Shown here piece by piece: positions 1-12,327 of a DNA stretch of 64,000 bases; within the stretch, counting starts at the first letter, position 1; each line of letters opens with the position of its first letter. Under the pieces are notes generated by a model, which was given only the letters and a program-made list of their open reading frames with translations, did no database searches and was not told the origin of the DNA. The position numbers and the translations under genes are program-made. Origin of the DNA: Argentina anserina (Eukaryota > Streptophyta > Magnoliopsida > Rosales > Rosaceae); assembly GCF_933775445.1 (NCBI RefSeq), contig NC_065874.1, positions 5,227,001 through 5,291,000 on the forward strand. Direction: 5' to 3'.

Positions 1-1860
1 GCTAGGTCCAGTAGCTTGTCTTCCATGCCCATATTTCGGGACATCCAACCGTGCCGGTACATTTGTAGCGGGTATGTTTGATCTCATCACTTTAGCAATA
101 TCTAGAAACTCGTCGGGCATCGAATCCGTGACTTTCTGGAGGTCGATAATGTGGTGCACTTCTAATTCACTTTGAACAGTGCGGGGATCATAATGAGACA
201 TAGTGGGGACACACCACATCAATTCCTAACGTTCATTTAGAATGATAACATTCACATCTCCCCCTAACGACGGGAAGCATCTCTCATCAAAGTGACAATC
301 TGCAAATCTTGTAGTAAAGAGATCTCCGGTGGTTGGTTCTAAGTAGCGGACAATTGTTGCGGAATTATAGCCAACATAGATACATAATCGTCTCTGAGGA
401 CCCATCTTAGTACGCAGTGGAGGCGTAATAGGCACATAGACGGCGCAACTAAAAATGCGTAAGTGTGAAATATTCGGTTCGTAACCAGTTACCATCTGGT
501 ATGCACTAAATGCTTGGTTAGCCACGGGTCTGAAATGAATAAGTGTCACTGCATGCAACACTGCATATCCCCACGCAAAGACCGGCAGGTTAGTACCAAA
601 AACCATTCCCCGAGCAACAAGCTGAATACGCTTGATGGTAGCCTCTGATAGACCGTTATGTGAATGAACATGAGGAACGGGATGTTCAACTTCGATCCCA
701 ATAGACATGCAGTAATCATCAAAAGTTTTGGAAGTGAATTCTCCAACATTATCCAAACGCATGTATATGATAAGATAGTCGGGGTGGTGAACCCGAAGTT
801 TGATGATCGCAACTAATAACTTAGCAAATGCAGCATTCCTTGTGGATAGCAAAACGACGTGTGACCAACGCGTCGATGCATCAACCAATACCGTAAAATA
901 TTGAAATGGTCTTCATTATGGTTGAATAGGTCCACAAATGTCACCTTGGATACGTTGTAAGAATGGAATGTTCTCGGTCGAAGCCTTAACAAAAGAAGGA
1001 CTTCCTTGAAATTTAGCAAGAGAACAAGCTTTGTAAAATGAACGATGGGCATTAGAAATTGCTATGGATGCATTAGAAAGCACGGGAGGCATCACAAGCT
1101 CCTGTGAAGGAGGGGATGCCTCCACCGACGGCATGAAAGCCGTGGAGCTGCCGAGAGAGGCAGGCTCGGCCACACCGTGCGGTGCTCGGGTAGGCATGGC
1201 CTCACCGTATGGAGCACATGTGAGGTGATCTTCCAATCACTTCCGGGACTTGAAAAATGGATGACCATGTAAATTCTTAAGAATTCTAATCATCATATCA
1301 CGTCCAGGGTGCCCGAGACGGGCATGCCAAAGCATATAAGTGTCTGAATCACAAAAGTTATGTTCAACCGCATATGATTCAAAGATTTGAATGAATGTAA
1401 GATACAAACCATTCCTGAGACTCTTCATCTTCTCTAAGATGCGGCGCTGGCCTGCTTTCTCAGAGGTAACACAAAGATATTCCTCTTCATTCTCAACATA
1501 AGTATCGAGGTGAAAACCATTGCCACATATGTCCTTAAAACTTAGCAAGGTACAGGGAGACTTAAGCGCATAAAGAGTGTCTACGACGTTGAGAGTCGTA
1601 CCATTATGGAACATGAAAGAAGTAGCGCCTCTTCCTTAAATGATGGATTTCGAGCCAATCATTGTAGTCATCGAAGAAGTCGAAAATACTAGATCCGTGA
1701 ACAACTGCATGTGTCTTAGGACAGTGTGGGTGGTTCCGCAATCTGCTAGACATTCAATTTCACCGCGGGACATCTACAAAATGACAATTAAGAGAGTCAC
1801 GGACACGGGAACAATTCGTTCCAATACGCCGTAGGATATTGTAAGAAAGGGAATCAGAAC
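1..1860 (-). pseudogene. Copia pol fragment: protease-like, GAG-pre-integrase and integrase core
   Basis: The protease-like part (about 1850-1640) contains CLADCGTTHTVLRH, where DCG stands at the expected D-S/T-G active site. GAG-pre-integrase at 1614-1237 has the typical LWHARLGHPG motif. The integrase has GDICGP just upstream of the break at 918, then RLDNVGEF and HNGLSEATIKR in the 888-226 frame, so all three acidic catalytic positions (D, D, E) are recognisable. The C-terminal part keeps NISHLRIFSCAVYVP and KMGPQRRLCIYVGY, standard for plant Copia. The gene is broken: adjacent TAA and TGA codons at 918-913 split the integrase, a stop at 1239-1237 ends the pre-integrase segment, and another stop lies between the protease-like and pre-integrase parts. 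Bases 1-225 continue the linker (residues like PARLDVPKYG) and leave the window. Confidence 0.87.
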
Positions 1861-2699
1861 AAAATGCGATCCCATCGAATGTATCACATGGCAATAGTAC
1901 TACATTCTTCAACTAAAGAGTCGGAAAACATGGTATTGAAGCAGTCAAATACCAAACAGTAAACGAGGGTGGGAGAAACTATCCAAAAATGGTGTAGAAA
2001 TACACACAAAGAGTGACGGTGAGTGCATATAACAGACTTAGAGAAAACTGGAAAACTAACCGGAAATCCATGTCAAAAGAACTCAAAATCGGGTGAAATT
2101 TGGACTAGGAAAACGTGGCAGCAAGGACTACTGGAAATATGCCGTAAAAATGACGAGAAATGACGAGAAAATCGTCGGAAACTAGCCGGAAAACCGGCCA
2201 GCGGCGGCCGGAGCTTCAGGTCCGACAGGGGACGCCGGCAGGAACCAGATGGCGGTGTCGGAAACGCCGGAAAGTGGCCGTAAGGCGGCCAAAACGCTGA
2301 AAAACAATCCGAAAACGCCAGAACAGTAATCGGGTATGGCCAAGGGCCAAACGACATCATTTTTGACGTTCTGAGGTCCGTTTTCCAAATTTGAAGTTCC
2401 AAATTCACAATGTAGTGCTATTGGGATCCCATGTAACCCAAAAGCGTCCAATTTAAAACCAAATGAGTTGCACACGTTGATCATCATGCTAAGTGTAAGT
2501 TAATAAAATTCTCAAGGAGATCGTCTTGTAAGCAAGAAAATGAGAAATTTTATTGAATGCCAATCTTTAATACATCACACATGAACTTCTAATTCCAAAA
2601 TCAAAAGACTATTACAAAGTCAATGAAAATAACAATGGCGGTCGGCCATAACAATAGTTGAATTCATAAAGCTAAAGAAGCTAAAACGACTAATCAAAG
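1861..2699 (-). other. Non-coding or unrecognised segment between gag and protease of the Copia relic
   Basis: About 840 bp separate the gag tail from the protease-like motif, where an intact Copia polyprotein would run on. The middle (about 2170-2320) is markedly GC-rich with CCGG repeats (GGCCGG, GCCGGAAA), while both sides are AT-rich. Two overlapping minus-strand open frames (2408-2073 and 2487-2182) run through it; their Pro/Phe/Ser-rich translations resemble no domain I know. It could be an insertion, a lineage-specific spacer, or an unspliced intron-like segment. The sequence alone does not decide. Confidence 0.4.
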
Positions 2700-3590
2700 T
2701 CGGGAGTATCCATGGTAGCGGCCAGAGGCTTAGCCTTAGACGCAAGGGGCTCGGGCTTCATGGAGATGTGGTGAGTCTCGATCTCAGGGTCCTCATCCAC
2801 ATGATTCGATTCGGGTTGTAGAAACTTCTTGTAGGCGGAGTATACCTTGATCATCTCTTTGCTAGCGCGACAATCGCAATTAAAGTGCTTGAAGGAGCCA
2901 CATTTGAAGAATGGAGACTTGCCATTACCGGAGGTGGAGGCATGAGGAGGCGCACGGCCTCCTTGAGATTTGAGACGGGGACGGCCTCCCTCGGAGGGTG
3001 CGGCGCCGCCACCATCACGAATCTAAGTATTGGACTTAGGCCGAGATCGGCCTTGTTGCCTCTCACCACGAGAGTTGTTGTTTTGGTGCTGGTATGGAGT
3101 GTTTCTTGATTGATTCTTTTGCTTAGGAACTTTCCTATAGTTAGACTGTGGCGTAGAAATATTTTTAGTGCCAACAAGTCTATTGTTGTTGTTGAGGAGG
3201 ATCTCAGAATGTCTCTCCTTCTTATCCAAGAGCGTCATTAAGTCGGCAAAAGACCGGATCTTCCCTTCCTTTACATGAGTGCAGTACGTATGAGCTTGAA
3301 CCTCATAGTTGATTGGAAACGTGTCCAATGTCTTATTGAGAAGATCTAGGTCGGTCTTGATGACACCAACGGTGCCAAGATCGGATTGCAGGCATATCAT
3401 ATCCTGATTAAAATCATCCACTCTCTTATAGTCCAATAGACGGATGTTATCCCATCTAACGGTCAATTCAAGGAGAAGGTTATCATGAACGTTGTTGTAC
3501 CACAAGCGTAGTTTGTCTCATAATTCTTTAGGATCTTTTACGTTTAAGTATTGCCTCTTGAGAGTTGCATGGATGTGACGCCTCATGAAG
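2700..3590 (-). pseudogene. Copia gag fragment with a nonsense codon and degenerate zinc knuckle
   Basis: The frame from about 3590 to 3023 encodes a UBN2-type gag segment, including LDTFPINYEVQAHTYC and IRSFADLMTLLDKKERHSE. It is followed by a basic Asn/Gln/Arg-rich stretch and, near 2910-2850, by a zinc knuckle. The knuckle reads FFKCGSFKHFNCDC: Cys-X4-His-X4-Cys is kept, but the first Cys of the CCHC pattern is Phe. A TGA near 3520 interrupts the sequence just before DKLRLWYNN, where the family normally has Trp. The amino-terminal gag part is absent. The reading frame shifts between the 3505-3023 and 3177-2851 segments. Non-functional relic. Confidence 0.85.
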
Positions 3591-6500
3591 ATGAGAGTTT
3601 GAGAGTTGCATGGATCTTTTGCTGTTAAACGAGATAACAGAGATGATGGGTTAACCCAAACACTTCACCCAATTCTAGCATCAAGCCTCCATTCTTCTCA
3701 GCAAATCGAAGAATGCATATGTATCTAGCCATCTCTTTTAACTTTTCAAGCCTTCATCCATCTACTCATGCCGTTGTCGTCGACACTAGAGCTTTTTGGT
3801 CCATCCAGGTCCCAACTTCTATCTCAACTCAACTTTAGAAAACAAAATTCATTTACATATGTAGATATTTGGAATTGGGTTTTATTAGGTTCAAGTTGAA
3901 ATTGTTTGTACATATCTTGATTCAACCCTGATTGAAATTTTGTATTTTCTTGGATCAAACAGCCCTTTGATTGGTTGTGAATATTGTACTGGAGACGCTA
4001 GGGATCAACTCAAAGATGGTAGCAATTTGTGCCTTTCACAAACAACATAGAAATTTTCAAGTTATATTGAACTAATAAAAGAACTTTTGGAAACAATAAC
4101 GCATAATGAAGGGGAGAGTTTGGTTGAAGTGTCTGAAAATTGAGATTATATACTTTTTTTTTGTTATCTCTTTCAAACAACAGTGAAAATCTTAAATTTA
4201 AAATGAGCCGTGTCATCACATGAGTCTGTCTGCCAAGTTTTTTCCTTCCCATATATTCCTGTAAGATACAAATCACAACGTTAAGGAAGTTTAGTCAAGT
4301 CAACAAGTTAAGTTAGGCTTGATTTGAGCGAACCTAGATACTTAGATTTAACCATACTTGGGTATGATCAAGCCAACTCGTAGCTAATTCTCTTTCAATT
4401 CGATTAGTTTCGAGCTTCATGGCTAGCTAGCTAGTCATTATTAGCAAGTAATTGGATCATAGTACGTGATATATCTTAATTAACAAATTAGAAGGATAGT
4501 TTGGCCTTGAATGAAAAGTTAAGGGTGCGATACGGTTAATAGTGTAAAAGCTAGGTCGTATTCGTCGACATGCACAAATCCAAAACGACATGATTGAACC
4601 TGAAATGACACAACTTTGTGACCCCAACTGAAAACAAGGTAGCAGCACAGCAATTCTTGTACGGATCGATCGGAGTGGGGTCTGGACCAACGGACCAACT
4701 TGATGAACTCTGAAGCATTTCATCATCTTTAAGCCTGGTATGATTGCCTGAAAGATATTGTGAAAACGTGTATCGTTCGTAACTTCGTAAGCCTAGTCTT
4801 TGGAGTTACTAATGTCTCTTCTCTTTGTGGTTAAAACTTGAAAACCCAGATTGTTCGATGGCCCGCCGAGCCGGATTTATAGCTTCTTGTTCGTTCATCT
4901 CTTCCACGAGCACCATAGGTTTTGGAAATGTGAGAACCACAACCCAATTATTCATAAATTCTGAGCAGTTTTGAATGAGATATGTTTGAGTTCAGAAAGG
5001 ACAAACATTGAGGGCTTGAGAGTCGTTGAGGGGAAATGACAACTCTTTCTTACGTTCGGAGCTAAGCATACCATATTTATGTGATTTTAAATGTGTGTTT
5101 GGAAAATTTGTCGTACGATTCGTATACTGTTAGAGAATTTCCAACGACGTGTAACGTGGTGAACCAAATGTTGTATTAGGTTATGCTATGATGATAAGGG
5201 ACATGATGTAATATTGTAGTAAATCGATTACAAGCTAGTTAGTAACATACTTATTTGATAGAAAACACAGACACACGCATAGATCGATATATTAGCGAAA
5301 ACATAATATGTAACTTTAACCACTGAACATCAAAGATTTGAGCATAATGTTAAAACTCACATTACACATTTCCAATTCCATCATTTCTAGTATTATGTTA
5401 AAGTTTGATCTAGTCTCGCGGCTCGATCTTTTCATTGTTTCAAACGATTTTTAAGATGTTGAATTTGTACTTAGGAGGGTAGGCTGATCGACTCCTCGAT
5501 CACAGGTTTATCTCTCTCAAACTGGTGAAATGTTCAAGCAATTGATTAATTTCTAACTTCTTTATATATATACAAGGAGAACAATTACAAATATTTGTAT
5601 ATATGGAACTTAAAACATGAATCATAACCTTACAATGCATTGTGCCCCCACAGAGAGAAATTCATGAGGTCTTCACATGCCAAAAATCTGTCATATTTGG
5701 CACAACAAATGACTTTGCTCAATCTTAATGTTGGTGGGACTCTTATGTTTCTGTGTATCAAACTATGATATGAACATTATTGGTGTATATGACAGAATAT
5801 AGCAGAAGCATATTGCACAGTTGAAGATGCCAGCTCTTTCATACATTAGCATATTTCTGCCCCTGCACAAAGACAAGCACATATATATATATATACATAT
5901 ATGAGATCAGAAACTTCTCCTTCTTTTTACTTGTTTATAAATTGCATATGAATATATATGGAACTTAATTCTGATGATGATGGATTCTCTAACTTACTAT
6001 ATATCACTACATTAAACTATTTTGAATATGAGAAGATGTGGGATCGGAATAGTTTGCATATATTGTTGGAGTTTAACTAATTAATGTCAGCTGCACCTTT
6101 GAATATCTTATGAATTTGATACAAATTGTAATCAACTAGATCAAAGGAGACCGATTAGATTGATACTAAAATTCCACATGGCCTTAAGAAAACATTGAAC
6201 TGGGGTTGGGTCCTCAATTGAAAATAACACGACTCGCAAAAGGATTTTTTTATGGATTATTTCATACTCGATCGAATGTATTGAAAGCTTTTGGAGAAGG
6301 GGATTGATGAGAGGAAATTGATGAAGAAGGGACCCTTGATAGTTTGCATGGGGTTTGAATGTTATGAAAAAGGCCAGCAAAAAGTGTATCAAGTTGGAAT
6401 TGTTATTGCGTTTTGATCATTGACATTTCTCCAAAAGTGCAAGCCAAAAACCCACATTTTCAGATGTTTGCTTGTTTTGTTAGGTCTAAAGTGACAAACT

Positions 6501-8363
6501 TGAACTAACGAATAACCAACCTCTAATTGTTTGCTCACATGCATGAGCACATCTACAAGAACGTAACTATATAATCGATCATCTTTGTTAATATATTATA
6601 GAGTAATAAAGAGTTATTTATTTCCCCAGAAAAATTCTTAATTAGGCTTAGAGAGACTGACTGAAAAGGTTAATTGCATGCAGATCGAGTTGAGTCAGTA
6701 GACATTGCAACGTGAGTTCAATTAAGTCGATGTGTTTGAACTTTTGCAATACTAATTCATGTAATTTTTGTTGGATTTAAAATACTTGCACTTAAATTAC
6801 CACGTATAATAGTCACACTACCCTTGATTAGGGTAATTTCAAACAAATTAAGGCGAGAAATTTATTTCAATTTCGATAAGTTACTTAGTTCTATGTACAT
6901 GCAGTAAAATGTAGTGATCAATTGTACTTTGGTTCACAATTAATCTTAGAAATATTTTAGTTCTCAGCTGCTTGTCCTGCATGCATGGATTATCTTTAAG
7001 TTCGATCAATCTATTCCTACTCAAGATGTTATGTAAAGCGTTCAGAAAACTATTGATGCACATCTCTAGTATTATTTCATGGAGCTAGGGTGATGGGTGA
7101 TGGATCACATCTCCACTTAGTTAGTTTAAAGAAGCAGCTTCTAATTAAATACTTAAACTCTTGTGGAAGAGAATAGGCCATTTGAACAGATAGGCATCTG
7201 GACACACCATGAGAAGTAGACAAGAATCTAATTATGGAATAATATTTCTTCAAGGAAGATCACAAAGGGCCCAAAAATTTTGAACCTCTGAACCTGGGGA
7301 GATTATGTGCTAATTAATCACATGTAAACAGTGACCTCAAATGGCTAAATCCCACTTTAGAGATCTTGTGGGCCAAAGTCAATTTCAACTCTATTGTTGT
7401 CCTCTACTTCCCCTTTGGTATTTGGAATTTCTCTTAAGCATCTTAATTTGTGTAATGGAACTTATCAATGTTAGTTAATTGGTGGCCTGCTTAATTTAAA
7501 CTTCAGTAACTAATAACTAATTAACCGATCATTTTCTTTGATTCGTAAAAAGATACTCCAAAGACAACTATAGCTCTCACTCAAGTGTACATCGTTTTCG
7601 GGCCAATCAATAAGAATTAAATCGGTCTAGGCTGGAATAGACTGATAAAGTAGAGAGCAAACAATTATGTTGAGCCATCGCCGTCAAGCTTTGATAATTA
7701 TCCACAATAATTATTAGTGTTATGTATGCTCTCTTAAACACCAGTTCAAAATGGTTTAAAATGGTCCCCTATTTTACGTATAAATCTACAAACAAGGCTC
7801 ATGCAAAAACAGTCACCCTTTACCTAATTTTCCTGAACCATTTTGAGAAGCAGAGGCAAATTTTGGTTCGATGAGAAGCAGAGGCAATTGACCTATGACA
7901 TTTTGAGGGTTTGACGCGAAAAAATGAGGTTGTTTCTTCTACTCGTTGTTATTTTAGTTTATGTGCAACACCCTATGTCTAGATGCCAAATACGTAATAC
8001 TATGAGTCACTACATAACATATGCTTGCTAGGAAATAGGAATGCTAGTGATCGCAACCCTAGAAACTCTGCAACATGCATATCGCTTTTGTTATAATAAC
8101 ACTACGACTTTTAAGAACCTAGACGATCGAGCCAAGATAAATTGAAGATCATTTCCTGCAGATTAATTTTTTTATATCATATCAGAAACTCTTAAAACCT
8201 TAAGACGACGACTAATCCTATACACGAATATCCTTTCTAAATTAAGTAGATTTCTGGTGTATCGCGTTTTGAACATACGTATCGGGTGTGGTGTTGAAAA
8301 TCCTCTTAACCGTCAACTTTGCGTAGCTTAAAGAAGACCATGGATCATATTTATATATTTGGA

Positions 8364-8368
<5 letters not shown>

Positions 8369-8411
<43 letters not shown>
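8369..8411. repeat. (TA)n followed by (CA)n microsatellite
   Basis: About seventeen TA units run directly into a short CA tract. Likely polymorphic in length. No gene nearby. Confidence 0.95.
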
Positions 8412-8412
<1 letters not shown>

Positions 8413-9733
8413 TATTTATATATTGCAAATGAGTTACGTAGCAACTAGCTAGGTCATTCTTTTCATATGAACTCGAAAGTCTAAAGTATCACATCTATGA
8501 AGAATGCATGCAGAATAAAATAATTCATACATGTTTCGAATAAAACTTAAACATGGCAATTAGATTCAAATAAGTAGCAGGTTGCACAAAAAGAAGAAAA
8601 GAAGAAGAAAATTTGAGAATTTGGGTAGAGTGATGAACAGGGAGCCAATATTCCCGCTGTTTTGATAGGCCGACAAACGGACAAAATATGTCACATAGAC
8701 AAATTCTTCCTCAACATTTAGAATATAAACTTTGCATCAGTTGAAACTTATCGCACCATTTGATATAAAACTGGCTTTAGGTCCAGTATTATATTAAGCT
8801 TGAGAAAAATAAGAATAAACCCTAAGGTGTTTGGTATATAATGGCTGTATCATGAACAACCCAAAAATAGAAAAAAAAATAGAGGTTGGGAATCCGAGTG
8901 TGGAATCAGAGTTAATATATATATATCTTCTTAGTTAAGTATTTGATTATTGTTCTTGGTATCATAATTTATTGTATGAACACACTGAATGGTGTTCCCC
9001 AAGCTGTTCACGTTGCTTCTATGTCTGCTTTGATTTGCTGTGCTTACTAATAACTAATAAGTACTTGCTCAGCTAACTCATAGATTTTGTCTCTCTGTCT
9101 CTAGTTTTTTTTAAGGGTTTGGATCCCAGAGTCTAATAGGTGCGGCCATTTTTATTTGAGTGTGTGAGATGAAATATTTGCAGCTACGCGATTCGCTTCA
9201 GGTATAATTTCATATTTTGCATGTTGAGGAACCCAGATAGACAGGATCAAACTGGTTCAGTGATCAACCTTATATAAATATTCACAGCGTAAACTTTTTC
9301 TATGTTAGCTTGTTCTTGAAAAAAAAATTCTTTCTGAGATCGAGCAGGGTGATCGAAGAAACTTACCGCCAATTTATTATTATTATTTTACTCTAATGTT
9401 GGTATCATTTGAATGCATTTGGCGAATATTTTGTCTTAGCATTATGTTTTCTTACCCGTCTTTCATTTCGTATGGATCATATATCTCATGTTCCTATATA
9501 GCACATAGAGTTTAAGCACGCTTATTTTCTACCTTGTAATTAATCATGAATGTTAACCATTGACCATTGTATGTTCCAATATATAGTGATGCGAATGGTA
9601 TTACGTGGTAACTGAATATTGTTAACCACGCTTATTCCCTTGCTAGCTAGCTATGACGTTGGTGGTGCAAATAGTATGTAATGGGGAGCACGTACAAAAT
9701 TTCTCGAATTTGAAGTACGTAGCTGAGGTCTAG

Positions 9734-9918
9734 ATCATGCAGATGGAAGCGAGATTTTCTTGCATAACCCAAATCCTGCAGGTTATTATGTCTCCTTGCT
9801 AAAATATAAAGGATGTTCAACTTGGTCGACATTTCTAGAGAATCATGCAGAAACCAGATTTGCCTGCAAGACCCGAATCTCTGCGGGATATAGAGTGCTA
9901 TATTTGTGTCGCCTTGCC
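9734..9918. repeat. Imperfect tandem direct repeat, about 108-bp period
   Basis: Two diverged copies start with ATCATGCAG at 9734 and 9842. Each continues with an AGATTT-type core, a TTGC.T.CAA/ACCC.AATC segment and CTGC(A/G)GG, and ends near a TCNCCTTGC string. The copies differ by many substitutions and small indels. They are in direct, not inverted, orientation, so they do not form a hairpin precursor. Origin unknown. Confidence 0.5.
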
Positions 9919-12102
9919 TTGACTGATTAATTGGCTGTATTTTTTTTTTTCACATATGTACGTGAATGGTTGATCTCTGATAAGAATGGCTCCAAGCGCG
10001 CTCTTCACAATCACGGAATTTCGTATTATTATTTAAGTTGTTGGTTACCAGAACTAGGGTTAAAATGAGTTTCATCTTATAAATTCATCACATCCATGGC
10101 ACAGAAGTCTTGAGCTAACTTGTAAATTAAACCCATGATTTTCTGGAAACAATAGCATTCATGATATAAATATATGCTTAGTTTCAATGTAATCCTAATT
10201 AAAGTGGATTTAATTGACTTTCACTGATCTTTGGTGCCCCGAACCAGATATGAACTCACACTTAGTTTCAATGAAAGCTGCTGTATGATTCGCCAAGAGC
10301 TTCAATCTGTTATATTCCCATATGATTAAGTAACCCATTTTAAGTCTTGATTGATCAGCAAGCCTATTTAAGTACAATTTACTTGTGAGGTCGGCACGCT
10401 ACCATCTCAGGAGATTCGTTGATTGACGAATCCTCTTTTCATCTCTTAGTTTCAGTTACACGTACTACATTTGGTGACTACATCATGAGACTAATTAAAA
10501 AAGGACACTTTGTTTGTGAGTTTCGCACTAGGAGATCGACGGAGCTATCTCAAATCCAAGGGGTATAGCTTAGTTAATTAGCATTTAGCAGCCGGAAAAT
10601 ACTATTGCAGCAATCACCATGATTACAACTATGGCTGAGTAGCTGGACATAGACATGGACACGACATTTAAGCCTAGGGGTCAATCACTACTGCATGCAT
10701 ATGTCTTTGGTCATGTATCGATCACAGCTATCTAGGTATCACTTGATAGCAACGTTCGTTAAGAATTTTAATCGGGTCCATGACCCTTTTTAGGGACCAA
10801 GGAAGGTAACTGCAGCTACAACTCACAAATCCTATGCCGCATACTCAGCAGTGTCTCTTGTAATGTCATCTCCCTCTTGTTCTTTCAAATAGTTTACTTT
10901 ATATAAGGTTATCGAAATTATTCGATAAATTTTACTATGCTTCTCGATGTGGAGGACAAGTCTCTTGATAGTAAGGTCCAGGACTAGGCATGAAGGCCAT
11001 CTCCATGATATATGCTGGTTCTTTGCATGTTCTGAATACCCCATGCAAGGTGGTAATGGCTAGCTACTGTGTTTCTCTGACTAAGAGGATGGCATGAGTG
11101 ATGAAGATGAAACCATGCGTATAAATTCTATATCGAACAAATATGGTGTTGCATATATAACGTAAATACGTAATACCTATACGCCCAGCGGGCGTAGAAG
11201 TTTTATAAAAGTCTTCATATAATCAGTTAGGGGCCTCGTCTAAATTTAGATCAATTGCTTGATCCAAACAAGTGAAATCTATTCCGCCACATTATATTCT
11301 CTTCGATCGTAAAAAATATTTCGAATTACGTACAATAACCAAAACATGCAATTAATCATACATATAAGCTTTACAATAATCAATAATTCGACCAACCTCT
11401 GAATTATCTCCCATTAATAGATAGTGCCTTCGCTGAAATAGCAGAGTTGCTCTCTCCAGATCAATCTCACACCATCCCTGATGGAAGTACCCCCGGCCTT
11501 CATAATAATATAGTGCAGAAATTTACAATCAACTATTAAGGTAATTCTCTTGTTCTTACATGTATGCCCGTAATTTGCCAACGTCGTTTATTTGTATCAA
11601 ACAAAATCCTATGTGCTCAGACCCAACTTTAACGTCCAATAATAAGGCCAAAATTTGGGCTGGGCCTCTTAGAAATATCACACAATTTAAGCCCGGAACT
11701 CATCTATGGCGGGTAATTGAAGTCAATGGACGAAACTATCCCCCGAGGCCAAGACCAGAAGCAACATCCAACAGGGTCAAATATATATCGCGGTATATAG
11801 CAAGAGAAAATGAGAAACAGAGAGCCAGAATTGGGTCATTGCTTTATGGCTGGACTCCTCTAGGCTTGTGAATAAAGCTTCATATTTTAAGAAAGAACAC
11901 CTCTGTGAAGTGTGTACTGTGTAGAACTGAAGGTCTATAACCTCACTCCACTGCCAAAGTGAGAAATAGCTCACATAGCCTTCTGAAGCATCACTCTTAC
12001 TCTCTCTTGAAAACTCGAACAGATAAAGTGAAAAAGGGGCCATAGATGATTTCTCTTCAAGGAAACCTGTGATTCCTCCTCTAGTACACCATTGCTCTTG
12101 CT

Positions 12103-12112
12103 TTTTATACCA
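12103..12112 (+). promoter_or_regulatory. Candidate TATA element of the X8-domain gene
   Basis: TTTATACCAC lies about 220 bp upstream of the start codon at 12328. It is followed by a purine-rich GAGAGA leader (12163-12195) of the kind common in plant 5' UTRs. Positional inference only. Confidence 0.35.
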
Positions 12113-12327
12113 CCCATTATTCCAACTCATGCGCTTCACATCACATTCATGGTTTTCTAGCTAAGAGAGAGGAGCTTGTAGAGAGAGAAATAGAGTAGGA
12201 GGTGCATATTTGGTTTCAGTAGTTCAGTTTGGTTTCTGAAGGTGAGAGGAGGGTTTTGAAAGTTTGAGGTTTTTCTGTAGTTTTGGTTTGTTATTCACTT
12301 GGGGAAGATCAGTGAGTGAAATCCACC

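Larger units (their letters stand above)
1..3616 (-). mobile_element. Ty1/Copia LTR retrotransposon remnant, truncated at both ends
   Basis: Reading leftward on the minus strand, the order is gag (about 3590-2700), an aspartic-protease-like segment (about 1850-1640), GAG-pre-integrase (1614-1237) and integrase core (about 1060-226), followed by the linker that normally leads to reverse transcriptase. Protease and integrase ahead of RT is the Copia order. RT and RNase H would lie left of the window. No LTR, primer-binding site or target duplication is visible. Gag similarity stops near 3616, where the 15-base string GAGAGTTGCATGGAT occurs for the second time (near 3560 and at 3601), so the 5' end looks truncated or rearranged. 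In-frame stops and frame breaks in every domain show that this copy is dead. Confidence 0.9.
3617..12090. other. Gene-poor AT-rich intergenic region
   Basis: About 8.5 kb without any reading frame that resembles a protein. The open frames here are at most about 90 codons, low-complexity and without splice-linked partners. I saw no tRNA or rRNA and no recognisable miRNA precursor. Present are a TA/CA microsatellite (8369-8411), a diverged direct repeat (9734-9918), short duplications such as GAGAAGCAGAGGCAA near 7847 and 7871, and a 17-bp perfect hairpin, TACGCCCAGCGGGCGTA, near 11180. It may hold old transposon remnants too diverged to recognise by eye. Confidence 0.6.

Noticed and set aside
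2073..2487. Pro/Phe/Ser-rich minus-strand frames inside the Copia relic
   Set aside because: Composition follows from CCGG-rich repeats, two overlapping frames are equally open, and no protein family fits.
7847..7888. GAGAAGCAGAGGCAA occurring twice
   Set aside because: A 15-bp direct repeat alone is too short to support a mobile element or regulatory array.
11170..11200. GC-rich 17-bp hairpin TACGCCCAGCGGGCGTA
   Set aside because: Stem of seven pairs only, no poly-U or flanking gene; too small to call an RNA gene or terminator in a plant nucleus.
3617..12090. Possible miRNA or tRNA genes in the gene-poor region
   Set aside because: I looked for common plant miRNA sequences and tRNA B-box strings (GGTTCGAATCC type) and found none; a structure-based scan could still find one.
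11777..12139. 120-codon minus-strand frame upstream of the X8-domain gene
   Set aside because: No recognisable domain or splice partner. It overlaps the likely promoter of the X8 gene, including the TATA candidate, and the plus strand has an equally long overlapping frame at 11560-11871.
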